NCBI GenBank assembly: GCA_027490955.1 | Contig: JAIXXB010000010.1 | Span: 1-64,000 of the forward strand | DNA: 64,000 bases | Reading direction: 5' to 3' | Source of the DNA: Rhodobacter sp. | Lineage (GTDB): Bacteria > Pseudomonadota > Alphaproteobacteria > Rhodobacterales > Rhodobacteraceae | Part shown: one piece after another, positions 45,160-54,646 of the stretch | Numbering within the stretch: the first letter of the stretch is position 1 | How the letters are laid out: every line of letters begins with the position of its first letter | Notes under the pieces: model-generated | What the model was told of the DNA's origin: nothing | The model's input: the letters and a program-made list of their open reading frames with translations, nothing else | Databases searched by the model: none | Translations under genes and position numbers: made by a program

Positions 45160-46641
45160 TCAATATCTGATGCGTTTGGGCCGCAAAAAGGCCAGTGCAA
45201 AGCCACCCGCCAGCAACAGCAGCAGCGGTGCCTCGCCAAAGCGGGCATAAAGCGGGGCAGGCAAAGCGCTGGGCAGCACCGTGTCCAAATGCGCCTCGGT
45301 GCCAAAGGGCAGCTCGGCGCGCAAACGCCCGCGGGCATCATAAACCACAGTCACCCCCGTATTGGCGACCCGCACCATAGGAAGGCCCTGCTCAATGGCG
45401 CGCAGACGTGATTGGGCGGCATGTTGGAACGGGCCAGTCAGCGTGCCAAACCATGCGTCATTGGTCACATGCAGCAGCCAATCTGGGCGCGTCACACTGC
45501 GCAAATCTTGGGGAAAGACGGCCTCATAGCAGATGAGGGGCAAGAACTTGCCCCCCGCCGTGCCCAAATCAATAACCGTAGGCCCTGTTCCTGCCGAATA
45601 CCCATTGCCCAGTTGCGCGGCAAAGGCCGACAGGCCAAACCAATCATACATCAGATCGCCCAAGGGGATGTATTCGCCAAATGGCACAAGATGATGTTTG
45701 TCATACAGCGCCGATTCCTTGCCCGCCGTGTTCAGCACCGAAAGACTGTTATAGCCGCGATCACCCGAGACGCGCTGGCGACCATAGATCAGCGTGGCCC
45801 CATTTGCGGCGCGGGCCATGTCGGCTGTGATCCCTTCGTTTTGCTCTTGCAAATAGGGCAGGGCAGTTTCGGGCCAAATCACGATATCGGGCTGGGGTGC
45901 GGCGCTGGTCGCGCGGATCAAACGATCGTAGAACACCTGCGCTTGGGCGGCATCCCATTTCAGCGATTGTTCAGCATTGGGCTGCACAAGGCGCAGGGTA
46001 AAGGCGCTGTCTGCTGGCATAGGTTGGCTTAGCGTCCAAACCCCGCCTGCCCAAAACGCAGCCACGCCCAAAGGCGCAGCGATGCGGCCCCAAATCTTGC
46101 CCGCAGCAAGGCCCATGGCCGTGGCGGTGGTCAGCAGCGTAAGGCCGCTGGGCCCGACATAGGCAGCCAATTGCGCCACAGGCGTGTCAATCCAGATATG
46201 GCCCAGCAGCGCCCATGGAAACCCCGTCAACACATAGCCGCGCGCCAATTCCGCCGCCGCCAGCATAACTGCCAGCCCAATGGCAGGGCGCGGCAGCTGC
46301 ATGGCAATCCACGCCGCCAGCGCCCAGAACAGTGCAAGGCCAAATCCCATGATCAGCAGCGCGAAAGGGGCCATCCACGCATATGTGTCCGCCTCGACCA
46401 GAAAGGGAGAGATCAGCCAAGACAGTGCGGCGCAAAAATACCCCGCCCCGCCCGTCCATGCGGCAAAGGCGGCATAGCGCGGCACCTTCACCTGCCCCAA
46501 AATCAGCGCAAACAACACCGCCAGCGCGGGCAGGGACAGATACCAAAGGTCCAAGGGCGCTTGGCCAGAGGCTGCAACCACCCCCGCTGCGAAGCTGGAC
46601 GTTCCCAGCCGCCAGCGCGATATATATGGCCGACGCGCCAT
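45160..46641 (-). CDS. lnt: Apolipoprotein N-acyltransferase
   Basis: 493 residues. Last step of lipoprotein maturation, N-acylating the diacylglyceryl-Cys. Seven or so N-terminal membrane segments lead into a periplasmic nitrilase-type domain with the catalytic Glu in VIWPETALPYL, Lys in HHLVPFGEYIPLG and Cys in LICYEAVFPQ. VTNDAWFG is a further signature. The ATG overlaps the corC stop by one base. Part of the conserved miaB-phoH-ybeY-corC-lnt order; several lipoproteins in this window would be its clients. Confidence 0.95.
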   Translation of the reverse strand: MARRPYISRWRLGTSSFAAGVVAASGQAPLDLWYLSLPALAVLFALILGQVKVPRYAAFAAWTGGAGYFCAALSWLISPFLVEADTYAWMAPFALLIMGFGLALFWALAAWIAMQLPRPAIGLAVMLAAAELARGYVLTGFPWALLGHIWIDTPVAQLAAYVGPSGLTLLTTATAMGLAAGKIWGRIAAPLGVAAFWAGGVWTLSQPMPADSAFTLRLVQPNAEQSLKWDAAQAQVFYDRLIRATSAAPQPDIVIWPETALPYLQEQNEGITADMARAANGATLIYGRQRVSGDRGYNSLSVLNTAGKESALYDKHHLVPFGEYIPLGDLMYDWFGLSAFAAQLGNGYSAGTGPTVIDLGTAGGKFLPLICYEAVFPQDLRSVTRPDWLLHVTNDAWFGTLTGPFQHAAQSRLRAIEQGLPMVRVANTGVTVVYDARGRLRAELPFGTEAHLDTVLPSALPAPLYARFGEAPLLLLLAGGFALAFLRPKRIRY

Positions 46642-47576
46642 TACTTGGTCTCGATCCCGATGTCGGCACCACCCTCTGGGTTGGGCTTTGCCGCACCAAA
46701 CCCTGGCAAACGGACACGCAGGCGCTTGATGCGGCGCGGATCGGCATCAACCACCTCAAACTCTGCGCCGCTTTCATGGGGCACTATTTCGCCGCGCACA
46801 GGCACGCGGCCCACGCGCACAAAGACCAGCCCGCCCAAAGTGTCGATGTCATCATCATCTTCGCTAGAGCGCAGCGTCATCCCAATCTCGGCCTCGAACT
46901 CCTCTAGCGGAGCAGTGGACTGGGCAATATAAACGCCCTCTTTTTCCTGTTTCCACAAAACGCCTTCGTCTTCGTCATGCTCGTCTTCAATTTCGCCAAT
47001 GACTGTCTCAATCAGGTCTTCGATGGTTACCAAACCATCAACCCCGCCGTATTCATCAATGACCAATGCCATATGCACGCGGTCGCGCTGCATTTTTTGC
47101 AGCAGAACGGCAGCAGGCATAGAGGGTGGGGCATAGAGAACTGGGCGCAGTAATTTGCGCAGGCTAAAACGCCCCGCCGCACCAAAGCCATGTTGCAGCG
47201 CCAAATCTTTCAGCAAAACCAAACCTTGCGGGTGATCCAGCGTGCCCTTGTAGACGGGCAGGCGCGAAAACCCATGGGTGCGAAACGCCTCGACAAGGGC
47301 ATCTTTTTCAATGTCGAGGGGCACGGCGGCGATGTCAGCTTTTGGGATAGATACATCATCCACGCGCAGGCGGCGTAGGTTGGATAGGCCCAGTTGCGCC
47401 ATATTTGGCCCCGTATCTGGCGTGCCACTAAGGGGCAGTGTCGGGATGGTATGGGCTTTGCCACCACCACCTCCCAGCGCTTCAAAGATGCGGCTTAACA
47501 CCCCGCGTCCTTGCCCCTCGCTACTTGAACCTTCGTCGTCTGCGGTACTACCTAAAGCGTCGCTGCTACTGCCCAT
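46641..47576 (-). CDS. corC: CorC/HlyC-type CBS-domain protein
   Basis: 311 residues. N-terminal low-complexity Ser/Glu/Gly stretch (about residues 1-40), then two CBS domains ([27 protein letters not shown] onwards, to about 195) and a C-terminal CorC_HlyC domain (LEEFEAEIG). This family is found with cobalt/magnesium efflux and in alphaproteobacteria with the lnt and ybeY cluster; the [16 protein letters not shown] segment is diagnostic. No membrane segment. Overlaps the lnt start by one base. Confidence 0.92.
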   Translation of the reverse strand: MGSSSDALGSTADDEGSSSEGQGRGVLSRIFEALGGGGGKAHTIPTLPLSGTPDTGPNMAQLGLSNLRRLRVDDVSIPKADIAAVPLDIEKDALVEAFRTHGFSRLPVYKGTLDHPQGLVLLKDLALQHGFGAAGRFSLRKLLRPVLYAPPSMPAAVLLQKMQRDRVHMALVIDEYGGVDGLVTIEDLIETVIGEIEDEHDEDEGVLWKQEKEGVYIAQSTAPLEEFEAEIGMTLRSSEDDDDIDTLGGLVFVRVGRVPVRGEIVPHESGAEFEVVDADPRRIKRLRVRLPGFGAAKPNPEGGADIGIETK

Positions 47577-47611
47577 TTGTCCTTGTCCAAAAAATTGCTG
47601 TCACACTGTCG

Positions 47612-48148
47612 TCACTGCCCCTGATCTTCGGGGGTATCATAGGGGTTTGGCAGACCCAATCGCGCCATCACGCGCGCCTCGACGGCCTCCATCAGATCAC
47701 CATCCGGCTCTCTTATATGGTCAAATCCTAAAATATGCAAAATTCCATGCACGATCAGATGCGTAATGTGATCTGTAAGCGGTTTGTTGCCTGCCTTTGC
47801 CTCGGCATGGCAGGTGTCAAAGGCCAGCGCGATATCGCCCAAATGGTCAGGATCATCCAAATCGCCCGCCTGCGGCACAGCGGGCATTTGGCCTGCAACG
47901 CGTGCGCCGCGCTCTTCTGACGGCCAGCTTAGAACATTCGTCGGGCTAGGCTTGCCGCGAAAATCGGCGTTGAGCGCGGCGATTCGGGCATCATCGCAGC
48001 CCATCACACACAGCGTAAAGCCCGCTACAGGCAAGCCAAGCTCGTCAAAGGTGGCAAGGGCGGCGCGCTGGGCCAAATCTTGCAACCCAACCGCAACCCA
48101 GCGGTCATCTTCGATGACAACGTCAGCAAAATCTTCCATGCCGCCCAT
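47612..48148 (-). CDS. ybeY: Endoribonuclease YbeY (rRNA maturation)
   Basis: 178 residues. Metal-dependent RNase that matures 16S rRNA 3' ends and checks ribosomes. The zinc site HGILHILGFDH and the block NVLSWPSEE are diagnostic, and LGDIALAFDTCHAEA is conserved. Two in-frame starts, 48148 and 48139; no strong ribosome binding site distinguishes them. Conserved partner of PhoH; 21 bases separate it from phoH. Confidence 0.95.
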   Translation of the reverse strand: MGGMEDFADVVIEDDRWVAVGLQDLAQRAALATFDELGLPVAGFTLCVMGCDDARIAALNADFRGKPSPTNVLSWPSEERGARVAGQMPAVPQAGDLDDPDHLGDIALAFDTCHAEAKAGNKPLTDHITHLIVHGILHILGFDHIREPDGDLMEAVEARVMARLGLPNPYDTPEDQGQ

Positions 48149-48169
48149 TAGCCGATTTGGGCTGCGCCC

Positions 48170-49195
48170 TCAACTGGGCTGCGCCTCGTCGGATTCATAG
48201 GCTTCGATGATGCGGGCGACCAGCGGATGGCGCACCACATCTTTAGACATGAAGTAGTTAAAGCTGACACCCTTCACGCCTTTCAAAATCCGCTCCGCCT
48301 CGGCAAGGCCCGAAGGCACGCCGCGCGGCAAATCCACTTGGCTGCGATCGCCCGTGATCACCATACGGCTGCCCTGCCCAAGGCGGGTGAGGAACATTTT
48401 CATCTGCATCGCCGTGGCATTTTGCGCCTCGTCCAGCACGACAAAGGCATTGGACAGCGTGCGCCCGCGCATAAAGGCCAAAGGCGCAATTTCGATGCGC
48501 TTTTCTTCCATCAATTTGGCAAGCTGTTTTTGCGGCAAAAAGTCATTCAGCGCATCGTAAAGCGGCTGCATATAGGGATCGATTTTTTCCTTCATATCAC
48601 CGGGAAGAAACCCCAACCTCTCGCCCGCCTCGACAGCAGGGCGCGAGAGGATGATTTTTTCCACCGCACCCGATACCAGCATGGTCACGCCCACGGCCAC
48701 GGCCAAATAGGTTTTGCCCGTGCCCGCAGGGCCAATGCCAAAGCCCAATTCATTGGCAAACAAATTGGCAACATAGGTTTTTTGCGCCTCGGTGCGCGGC
48801 TCGACAGGTTTTTTGCGGGTGCGCAGTTCGACACCGCCACCACCCGTGAACATTTCAATCTGCTCGCCGCCTTCGGGCATCAGGACATCTGGCAGCGGTT
48901 TGCCCAGACGCATGGCAGCATCGATATCGCCCGCTTGCACTTCGCGCCCAGATTCAAGTCGCGCATATAAGCCGCGCAAAACGGCGGCGGCCTGCTCTCT
49001 TGCACCCTTATCGCCAATCACCGCCAACCGATTGCCCCGCCTTAAAATATGCACCCCTGCCTGATGTTCGATCTGCGCCAAGTTGCGGTCAAATTCACCG
49101 CACAGGCTGATCAGCACTCGGTTATCGGGAAATTCGAGGAGCGTTTCAACCAAATCCTCGGGGGCTTTCGGGGGGGTCAGCGCGCTGATGCCCAA
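48170..49195 (-). CDS. PhoH-like ATPase (YbeZ)
   Basis: 341 residues. Predicted ATPase linked with YbeY in RNA metabolism. Walker A is GPAGTGKTYLAVAVG, Walker B VVLDEAQN, and SRPAVEAGERLGFLPGDMKEK and TGDRSQVDLP are PhoH signatures; an N-terminal KH-like part precedes them. The frame starts at a TTG (49195), supported by AAGGAG six bases upstream; there is no ATG near it. Follows a 220-base gap with a terminator from the preceding genes. Confidence 0.93.
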   Translation of the reverse strand: MGISALTPPKAPEDLVETLLEFPDNRVLISLCGEFDRNLAQIEHQAGVHILRRGNRLAVIGDKGAREQAAAVLRGLYARLESGREVQAGDIDAAMRLGKPLPDVLMPEGGEQIEMFTGGGGVELRTRKKPVEPRTEAQKTYVANLFANELGFGIGPAGTGKTYLAVAVGVTMLVSGAVEKIILSRPAVEAGERLGFLPGDMKEKIDPYMQPLYDALNDFLPQKQLAKLMEEKRIEIAPLAFMRGRTLSNAFVVLDEAQNATAMQMKMFLTRLGQGSRMVITGDRSQVDLPRGVPSGLAEAERILKGVKGVSFNYFMSKDVVRHPLVARIIEAYESDEAQPS

Positions 49196-49348
49196 GTGCG
49201 TCTCCTTTGTAGGTTATAAGGCAGCATATCCAAACTGTGTGACCATGCGCCCCTGCGTGCAAGAGTTATTTCGCGCAATCTGCTACATTTTGATGACAAA
49301 GCGCCGCACCCGCCACGATATTGGGCGCGATTTGTCGCCAAATGGAAA

Positions 49349-49372
49349 GGCCGCATCAATGCCGATGCGGCC
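49349..49372 (-). terminator. Hairpin terminator after the lipoprotein gene
   Basis: Perfect 9-bp stem GGCCGCATC/GATGCGGCC with a 6-nt loop, 45 bases after the stop of the minus-strand lipoprotein gene. On that strand it is followed by only TTT, so it is a moderately convincing terminator. It separates the lipoprotein/OmpA pair from phoH. Confidence 0.55.
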
Positions 49373-49416
49373 AAACTAAACCTAGCCAAGGCAAGCAGTA
49401 GCGGCAACCAGCGCGG

Positions 49417-49818
49417 TCAATAGCCGCCGTTGTTGCCAATCGTTCCTTTGACCCAATCGCTGCGGTTGCTGCGACCATCGGTTTGGTAATTGCCCAGCAC
49501 TGTGCCGGGCGGGTATGCGTTGTTGCAAATAGGCAGGCCCGAAACGGGGTCAAACCTGCGGCCAGAATAGCCTTCGATGCCGTCATCAATCAGCCAGCCT
49601 TGGCAGCCGTCGGGGTCATAGACAATTGCAGCCTCGCCATCGCGCAGAACGCCGCGATCGACAATGCCGCGGTCGATGGGCGATGCAATCAGCGAGTTTG
49701 GGCCGCGATAGGGGCCAAAGGTGCCAAGGCCGCCGCAGGCCGTCAGTGTTAGTGCGGCCAAAGCCACCAGCCCAAACCGAGCCATCGTCGCGCGTGCATT
49801 TTTGGTCATTTTTGTCAT
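49417..49818 (-). CDS. Predicted lipoprotein carrying a DxDGC-EGY module
   Basis: 133 residues. Signal sequence with lipobox LTAC, then DPDGCQGWLIDDGIEGY and GLPIC followed by a Gly/Asn-rich C-terminus. The module D-x-D-G-C-x-x-W...D-G-x-E-G-Y...P-x-x-G-x-P-x-C also occurs in the OmpA-like protein immediately upstream. Two cysteines in the module might be disulfide-bonded. The ATG at 49818 is one of several in-frame starts (GTG 49830, ATG 49809). Family unnamed to my knowledge; envelope location is the only safe inference. Confidence 0.75.
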   Translation of the reverse strand: MTKMTKNARATMARFGLVALAALTLTACGGLGTFGPYRGPNSLIASPIDRGIVDRGVLRDGEAAIVYDPDGCQGWLIDDGIEGYSGRRFDPVSGLPICNNAYPPGTVLGNYQTDGRSNRSDWVKGTIGNNGGY

Positions 49819-49823
49819 ATCCC

Positions 49824-50393
49824 TCACCACCGGTAGCAGACGATTTCAACGCGGCGGTTCAGCGCCATGTTTTGGGCTGAATCGTTCGGGGCCACGGGCT
49901 GACGCTCGCCAAAGCCGATTTCGCGTTCCACCATAGCGCCCACAGATCGTGCCACATCGGCAACCGCGCGGGCGCGGCGCTGGGACAGGTTGATGTTGTA
50001 TTCATCCGAGGCGCGCGAATCGGTATGCCCGTATACCGCATAGCCAAAGGCACCCGCGCTTTGGAAAAACTGCTGCAAATAGGCGCGGCCATGAGCCGAC
50101 AGTTGCGCCGAATCGGTAGCGAAAAGTTGGTCTGTGTTTTGCACAAGGCATGTGTTGCGTTTGATGCACACAGGTTTGCCCGTTTGCGGATGAACCCGAT
50201 CCAGCATATAGCCTTCGACACCGCCATCTGCCCACCAATGCATACATCCGTCGCGGTCAACCCAAATGCCCCATTGGATTTTTCCAGCAACCTGCGGCGC
50301 GTTTTGCGCGCTGGCTTGGCCTGCAAAGCCCATAGCAAGTATCAGGGCCACAACGGCAAGTAGACCCGCTTTTACATTGGAAAGTTTTGGCAC
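49824..50393 (-). CDS. OmpA-family periplasmic/outer-membrane protein
   Basis: 189 residues from a GTG at 50393. Signal peptide LLAVVALILAMGFAGQASA, then the module DRDGCMHWWADGGVEGYM and GKPVC (residues about 46-76), then an OmpA-like peptidoglycan-binding domain (about 85-188) with YGHTDSRASDEYNINLSQRRA and the closing NRRVEIVCYRW. GGGGGGAG lies five bases before the GTG; ATG candidates further upstream lack the signal-peptide position. Followed after five bases by the lipoprotein gene, so they are one transcript. Probably a peptidoglycan anchor for the envelope. Confidence 0.85.
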   Translation of the reverse strand: MPKLSNVKAGLLAVVALILAMGFAGQASAQNAPQVAGKIQWGIWVDRDGCMHWWADGGVEGYMLDRVHPQTGKPVCIKRNTCLVQNTDQLFATDSAQLSAHGRAYLQQFFQSAGAFGYAVYGHTDSRASDEYNINLSQRRARAVADVARSVGAMVEREIGFGERQPVAPNDSAQNMALNRRVEIVCYRW

Positions 50394-50570
50394 TTCCACT
50401 CCCCCCACACGCTGGCAGTTGCGTAGGGTGTTTTTCAGCCATGCCTGCTGCGTTGTAAAGTGGATTCTGGCGCAATCAGGGGATGTGCGCCACATTCTTG
50501 CCGCATTTCAACCTGAAGGCTGGATAGGGCGGCCGTGCTGCCCCGCGAAGGCCATTTTCAGCGCTTTAGC

Positions 50571-51938
50571 TTAACCAATTCTTTGACCTTTCAGGGAATT
50601 GGTCACGGATTCGGTGATCTTCACCCGCACCAATTCGCCAATCTTGCCTGCAGGGTCGGTGACATGCACGGCGTGAAGATGATCGGACTTGCCCACCAAT
50701 TGCCCCTCTAGCCTGCCTGCCTTTTCGTATAACACCCCTACTTCGCGGCCCACCATTGCTGCCTGCAGCGCGTATTGCTGCGCTGACAGCAGGGCTTGCA
50801 TCTCTTGCAGACGGGCATCGGCAACTTCGCTGTCAACTTCCGCCTTTTCGGCGGCGGGCGTGCCCGGGCGGGCCGAATACTTGAACGAATAGGCCGCGCC
50901 AAAGCCCACCTGCCGTATCAGATCCATCGTTGCTGCATGGTCTTTGTCCGTCTCGCCCGGAAAACCAGCGATGAAATCAGATGACAGTAGGATATCTGGC
51001 CGCGCGGCCCTGATCCGTTCGATCAGGCGCAGATAATGTTCGGCCGTATGTTTGCGGTTCATCGCCTTTAGGATTTTGTCCGAACCCGATTGCACGGGCA
51101 AATGCAGATAGGGCATCAATTGCGCCACTTCGCCATGGGCGGCAATCAGATCATCGCCCATGTCATTGGGGTGCGAGGTGGTATAGCGGATGCGCAGCAA
51201 TCCGTCGACCTTGGCCAGCGCGCGGATCAGCCCTGCAAGCGTTACATCCCCCGCTGCCCCCGTGCCGTGATAGGCATTCACATTTTGCCCCAGCAGCGTG
51301 ATGTCACGCACACCGCGATCGACCAAAGCGCGCGCCTCGTCCAGAATACGGCTGACAGGGCGCGACACCTCGGCCCCGCGGGTGTAGGGCACAACGCAAA
51401 AGGCGCAGAATTTATCGCAGCCTTCTTGCACTGTTAAAAATGCCATCGGGCCGCGCGCGGCGCGCGCCTTTGGCAGATTGTCAAACTTGTCCTCGGTGGG
51501 AAAATCTGTGTCCAGTTGCTGGGTTTGCCCTGCGCGCGCCGCGCGTGCCATGGCAGGCAGGCGGTGATAGGCCTGCGGGCCCACCACCACATCCACCTGT
51601 GGTGCGCGGCGCAATATCTCGGCCCCTTCGGCCTGCGCAACGCAGCCTGCAACGCCAATTTTCAAATTAGGCTTATCCTTTTTCAGTTTGCGCAAGCGGC
51701 CCAAATCTGAATACAGCTTTTCGCTGGCCTTTTCGCGGATATGGCAGGTGTTGATCAGCACCATATCGGCGGCCTCGGCGCTGTCTACCTGTGTATAGCC
51801 ATCGCTGCCCATTGCTTCGGCCATACGCTCGCTGTCATAGACGTTCATTTGGCAGCCATAGGTTTTGATGAACAGTTTTTTGCCCTGCTCATTCGGGGCG
51901 GGCGCAGCGGTGTTGGCGTGGGTTTTGACAGTGGTCAT
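50571..51938 (-). CDS. miaB: tRNA-2-methylthio-N6-dimethylallyladenosine synthase
   Basis: 455 residues. Radical-SAM methylthiotransferase acting on A37 of tRNA. The N-terminal cluster Cys lie in [24 protein letters not shown] and [11 protein letters not shown]; the radical SAM motif is [15 protein letters not shown]; a TRAM domain is at the C-terminus. It is first in the miaB-phoH-ybeY-corC-lnt order, but the OmpA and lipoprotein genes sit between it and phoH. Confidence 0.96.
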   Translation of the reverse strand: MTTVKTHANTAAPAPNEQGKKLFIKTYGCQMNVYDSERMAEAMGSDGYTQVDSAEAADMVLINTCHIREKASEKLYSDLGRLRKLKKDKPNLKIGVAGCVAQAEGAEILRRAPQVDVVVGPQAYHRLPAMARAARAGQTQQLDTDFPTEDKFDNLPKARAARGPMAFLTVQEGCDKFCAFCVVPYTRGAEVSRPVSRILDEARALVDRGVRDITLLGQNVNAYHGTGAAGDVTLAGLIRALAKVDGLLRIRYTTSHPNDMGDDLIAAHGEVAQLMPYLHLPVQSGSDKILKAMNRKHTAEHYLRLIERIRAARPDILLSSDFIAGFPGETDKDHAATMDLIRQVGFGAAYSFKYSARPGTPAAEKAEVDSEVADARLQEMQALLSAQQYALQAAMVGREVGVLYEKAGRLEGQLVGKSDHLHAVHVTDPAGKIGELVRVKITESVTNSLKGQRIG

Positions 51939-52083
51939 TTGGGCGGCCCCTTTGGCGTTGGGCAGGCTTTACACGCTTTGCCCCCTCTCCTGCAATGTCC
52001 ACCTGTAAAGGTCTTGCCAAACTGGGCACGTTAACCCCATCTTGACCCAGTCGCGCGAAGGTTGCACGCGAAAGGGATTCGGA

Positions 52084-52953
52084 ATGCGCTACCCCAGTTT
52101 GTATGCGTTTTTGGCCGCCGAAAAGGCAAGTTTGGCCAAAGGCCCTGTGGCCATGATTTTGGCCGAAGATGATGTTGAGGTGGACACAACCCTGCGTCAC
52201 CACCTAGATATCGGCTTTGCACCCGTGATTTTGTTGGCCGCGCCGCAAATTGAACTGCCCGCCGCGCTAGAGGCCAAGATCGCCCGCGTTGACACGCAGG
52301 TCTTTGAAACGGGCATTTTGCAGCGCATGGTCAACGCCCTGATCGCCGCCGCCCCCAATACATGGTTGTTTTATTGCTATAATGCTGAATATTTGTTCTT
52401 TCCCTTTCTCGAGCAGCGCAAAGTGGCCGAAATGCTGGCCTTTCACGGCGAAGAACGGCGCGAGGCGATGATTAGCTATGTCATCGACATTTACGCCGAA
52501 AACCTGACAGATCACCCCAATGCCGTTTCGCTGGAAACCGCACATCTGGATAAGACGGGCTATTATGCGCTGGCGCGCGAAGATGCGGCGAATAATTGGG
52601 CGCACCGCGAACGCCAATTGGATTTTTACGGCGGTCTGCGCTGGCGGTTTGAGGAATATGTGCCCTGGACGCGCCGCCGCATCGACCGCATCGCGCTGTT
52701 TCGCGCCAAACTGGGCCTGACGCTGCGCGATGATTTCACCCTCTCGGACGAAGAGATGAACACCTATGCCTGCCCGTGGCATAACAATTTGACCACTGCC
52801 ATCGCGTCTTTTCGCACCGCCAAAGCCCTGCGCGCCAATCCTGGATCGCGGTTTGCCATCAACACCTACCTGTGGCAAAATTCCACGCCTTTTGAATGGC
52901 ACAGCCAGCAGTTGATGGATTTGGGCTTGATGGAACCGGGGCAATGGTTTTAG
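52084..52953 (+). CDS. GT92-like conserved protein with altered acidic motif
   Basis: 289 residues. The N-terminal AEDDVEVDTTLRHHLDIGFAP resembles the opening of GT92/GT2 proteins (NE-x-L-x-x-W-x-x-H-H-x-x-x-G). WLFYCYNAEYLFFPF at residues 94-108 sits where the family has D-x-D-E-F/Y-L and a Pro, so the catalytic acids appear replaced (NAEY). HAHL-like and the C-terminal PWHNN are unassigned. No signal sequence. Start at 52084 follows AAGGGA. I am unsure of the family; it could be an inactive or divergent glycosyltransferase. Confidence 0.55.
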   Translation: MRYPSLYAFLAAEKASLAKGPVAMILAEDDVEVDTTLRHHLDIGFAPVILLAAPQIELPAALEAKIARVDTQVFETGILQRMVNALIAAAPNTWLFYCYNAEYLFFPFLEQRKVAEMLAFHGEERREAMISYVIDIYAENLTDHPNAVSLETAHLDKTGYYALAREDAANNWAHRERQLDFYGGLRWRFEEYVPWTRRRIDRIALFRAKLGLTLRDDFTLSDEEMNTYACPWHNNLTTAIASFRTAKALRANPGSRFAINTYLWQNSTPFEWHSQQLMDLGLMEPGQWF

Positions 52954-53100
52954 CTGCGCCGCCAGCCCGCGCCATTTGATGCTTGCAATCTTGTGGCGGG
53001 TCGGGTCTGGTGCTGCAAAGTTCTGGGTCATGGCCTGAATAGGGCCGTGGCCTTCTTGTTTGGAAATTGTCCCAAAGTTAGGGTCAAAGGCTAGGAAATT

Positions 53101-53571
53101 ATGGAAAAGATTCCAATGACACGGCGCGGCTTTGTGGCGCTGGACGACGAGTTGAAGCATTTAAAACTCTACGAACGCCCTGCGATCATCCGCGCCATAT
53201 CCGAGGCGCGCGAACATGGCGATCTGTCGGAAAATGCCGAATATCATTCGGCACGTGAAAAACAAAGTTTCATCGAGGGCCGCATCAAAGAGCTTGAGGC
53301 GATGATTAGCCTTGCCGAAGTGATTGATCCGTCCAAGTTATCGGGTGCGATCAAATTTGGTGCGACAGTGGCCTTGGTCGACGAAGACAGCGGCGAAGAG
53401 AAAACATATCAGATTGTTGGCGAAAGCGAGGCAGATATCGAAAAGAATCTGCTCAATATCCGCTCGCCTTTGGCCCGCGCCCTGATCGGCAAAGAAACGG
53501 GCGATTCGGTTGATGTCACTACGCCCGGTGGCAAACGCAGTTATGAGATTATTGCAATTACCTATCAATAA
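53101..53571 (+). CDS. greA: Transcription elongation factor GreA
   Basis: 156 residues, standard. Binds the secondary channel of RNA polymerase and restarts backtracked complexes. N-terminal coiled coil with the catalytic acidic tip in [21 protein letters not shown]-terminal domain with [27 protein letters not shown] and the final [12 protein letters not shown]. Single gene with its own 147-base upstream region. Confidence 0.97.
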   Translation: MEKIPMTRRGFVALDDELKHLKLYERPAIIRAISEAREHGDLSENAEYHSAREKQSFIEGRIKELEAMISLAEVIDPSKLSGAIKFGATVALVDEDSGEEKTYQIVGESEADIEKNLLNIRSPLARALIGKETGDSVDVTTPGGKRSYEIIAITYQ

Positions 53572-53622
53572 ATGGCCCTAGGCCGCCAATCGTGGCAAAT
53601 CACCCGTGTCAGATAAAGTGCG

Positions 53623-54630
53623 ATGAAAAAGGTTAAAGTCAGACCTCTTGATTTGGGGAAATACCCCTCGCGCAAGCGCAGCAAGCCTTTGGCCTATATG
53701 GCCGAATGGGTGGCTGCTGCATTGACTGCCACTTGGGTGGCCGCCGTCCTAAGCTATGCGCCCGCAGATGGCTCGCCCCCATCAACGCTGATGACTTTGG
53801 TGCTGCTCTTCGTGCCGATCACGCTGGTTTTTGGGGTTTTGGTGACGCTGCGCTCGGTGCGCGCCCTGCGCGACGAGGCGGCGCGGCTGCAAGCCTCGGT
53901 CGATGCGATGCGCAAGGCGTTTTTGTCTGGCCAAGGTCAGATTGATCCAGCGCTGCAGCCCTCTCTTTCGCGCAAGTTGGATGAGATCGCCCAACAAACC
54001 CAGCAAACGCAGGCGACTTTGGTCAATATTGCGGCCAATGTCGGCAGGGGCCTTGATGGCGGCCGTGGCAAGGCCCGCGCAGTGCCCAACCCAAAGGCGC
54101 TGATGCCACCCGAAGAGCCTGCCCTTGCCCTAGGCGCACAGCCCGAATCCGCTGGCCCACCGCTTACGGCGGATGAATTTATCCGCGCCATGAACTTTCC
54201 TGATGGGCCTGATGATGCGGCAGGATTTGCAGCGATGCGCGCCGCCTTGGCCAACCGCGACATCGCAAAACTGATCCGCGCTGCGCAATCCTTGCTTAAG
54301 CTGTTGGCCCAAGACGGCATTTATATGGATGATCTTAAGCATGACCCCGCCGCGCCCAATGCGTGGCGGTTGTTTGCTAAGGGCGAGCGTGGGCGCGCCG
54401 TTGCGGCCCTTGGCGGGGTGCGCGACCGATCTGCCCTTGCGCTTTGCGTGGGGCGGCTGCGCAATGATCCTGTGTTTCGGGACGCAGCGCATCACTTTTT
54501 GCGCGCCTTCGACCGCTGCCTGACCGAATTTGAACCCAATGCCGAAGATTCAGATTTGGCCGCCCTAGCCAGCACGCGCACTGCGCGCGCCTTTATGCTG
54601 CTGGGCCGCGTATTGGGCACGTTTGATTAA
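53623..54630 (+). CDS. Conserved inner-membrane protein of unknown function
   Basis: 335 residues. A basic N-terminus (KKVKVRPLDLGKYPSRKRSK), two membrane segments at about 26-45 and 57-78, then a helical coiled-coil-like stretch (RALRDEAARLQASVDAMRKAF) and a soluble alpha-helical C-terminal domain beginning near residue 180 (TADEFIRAMNFPDGPDDAAGFAAMRAAL). I recall similar two-TM proteins in Rhodobacterales near greA, but no function. Ends 16 bases before the convergent GNAT gene. Confidence 0.75.
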   Translation: MKKVKVRPLDLGKYPSRKRSKPLAYMAEWVAAALTATWVAAVLSYAPADGSPPSTLMTLVLLFVPITLVFGVLVTLRSVRALRDEAARLQASVDAMRKAFLSGQGQIDPALQPSLSRKLDEIAQQTQQTQATLVNIAANVGRGLDGGRGKARAVPNPKALMPPEEPALALGAQPESAGPPLTADEFIRAMNFPDGPDDAAGFAAMRAALANRDIAKLIRAAQSLLKLLAQDGIYMDDLKHDPAAPNAWRLFAKGERGRAVAALGGVRDRSALALCVGRLRNDPVFRDAAHHFLRAFDRCLTEFEPNAEDSDLAALASTRTARAFMLLGRVLGTFD

Positions 54631-54646
54631 GCTTTGTGCGCGATGG

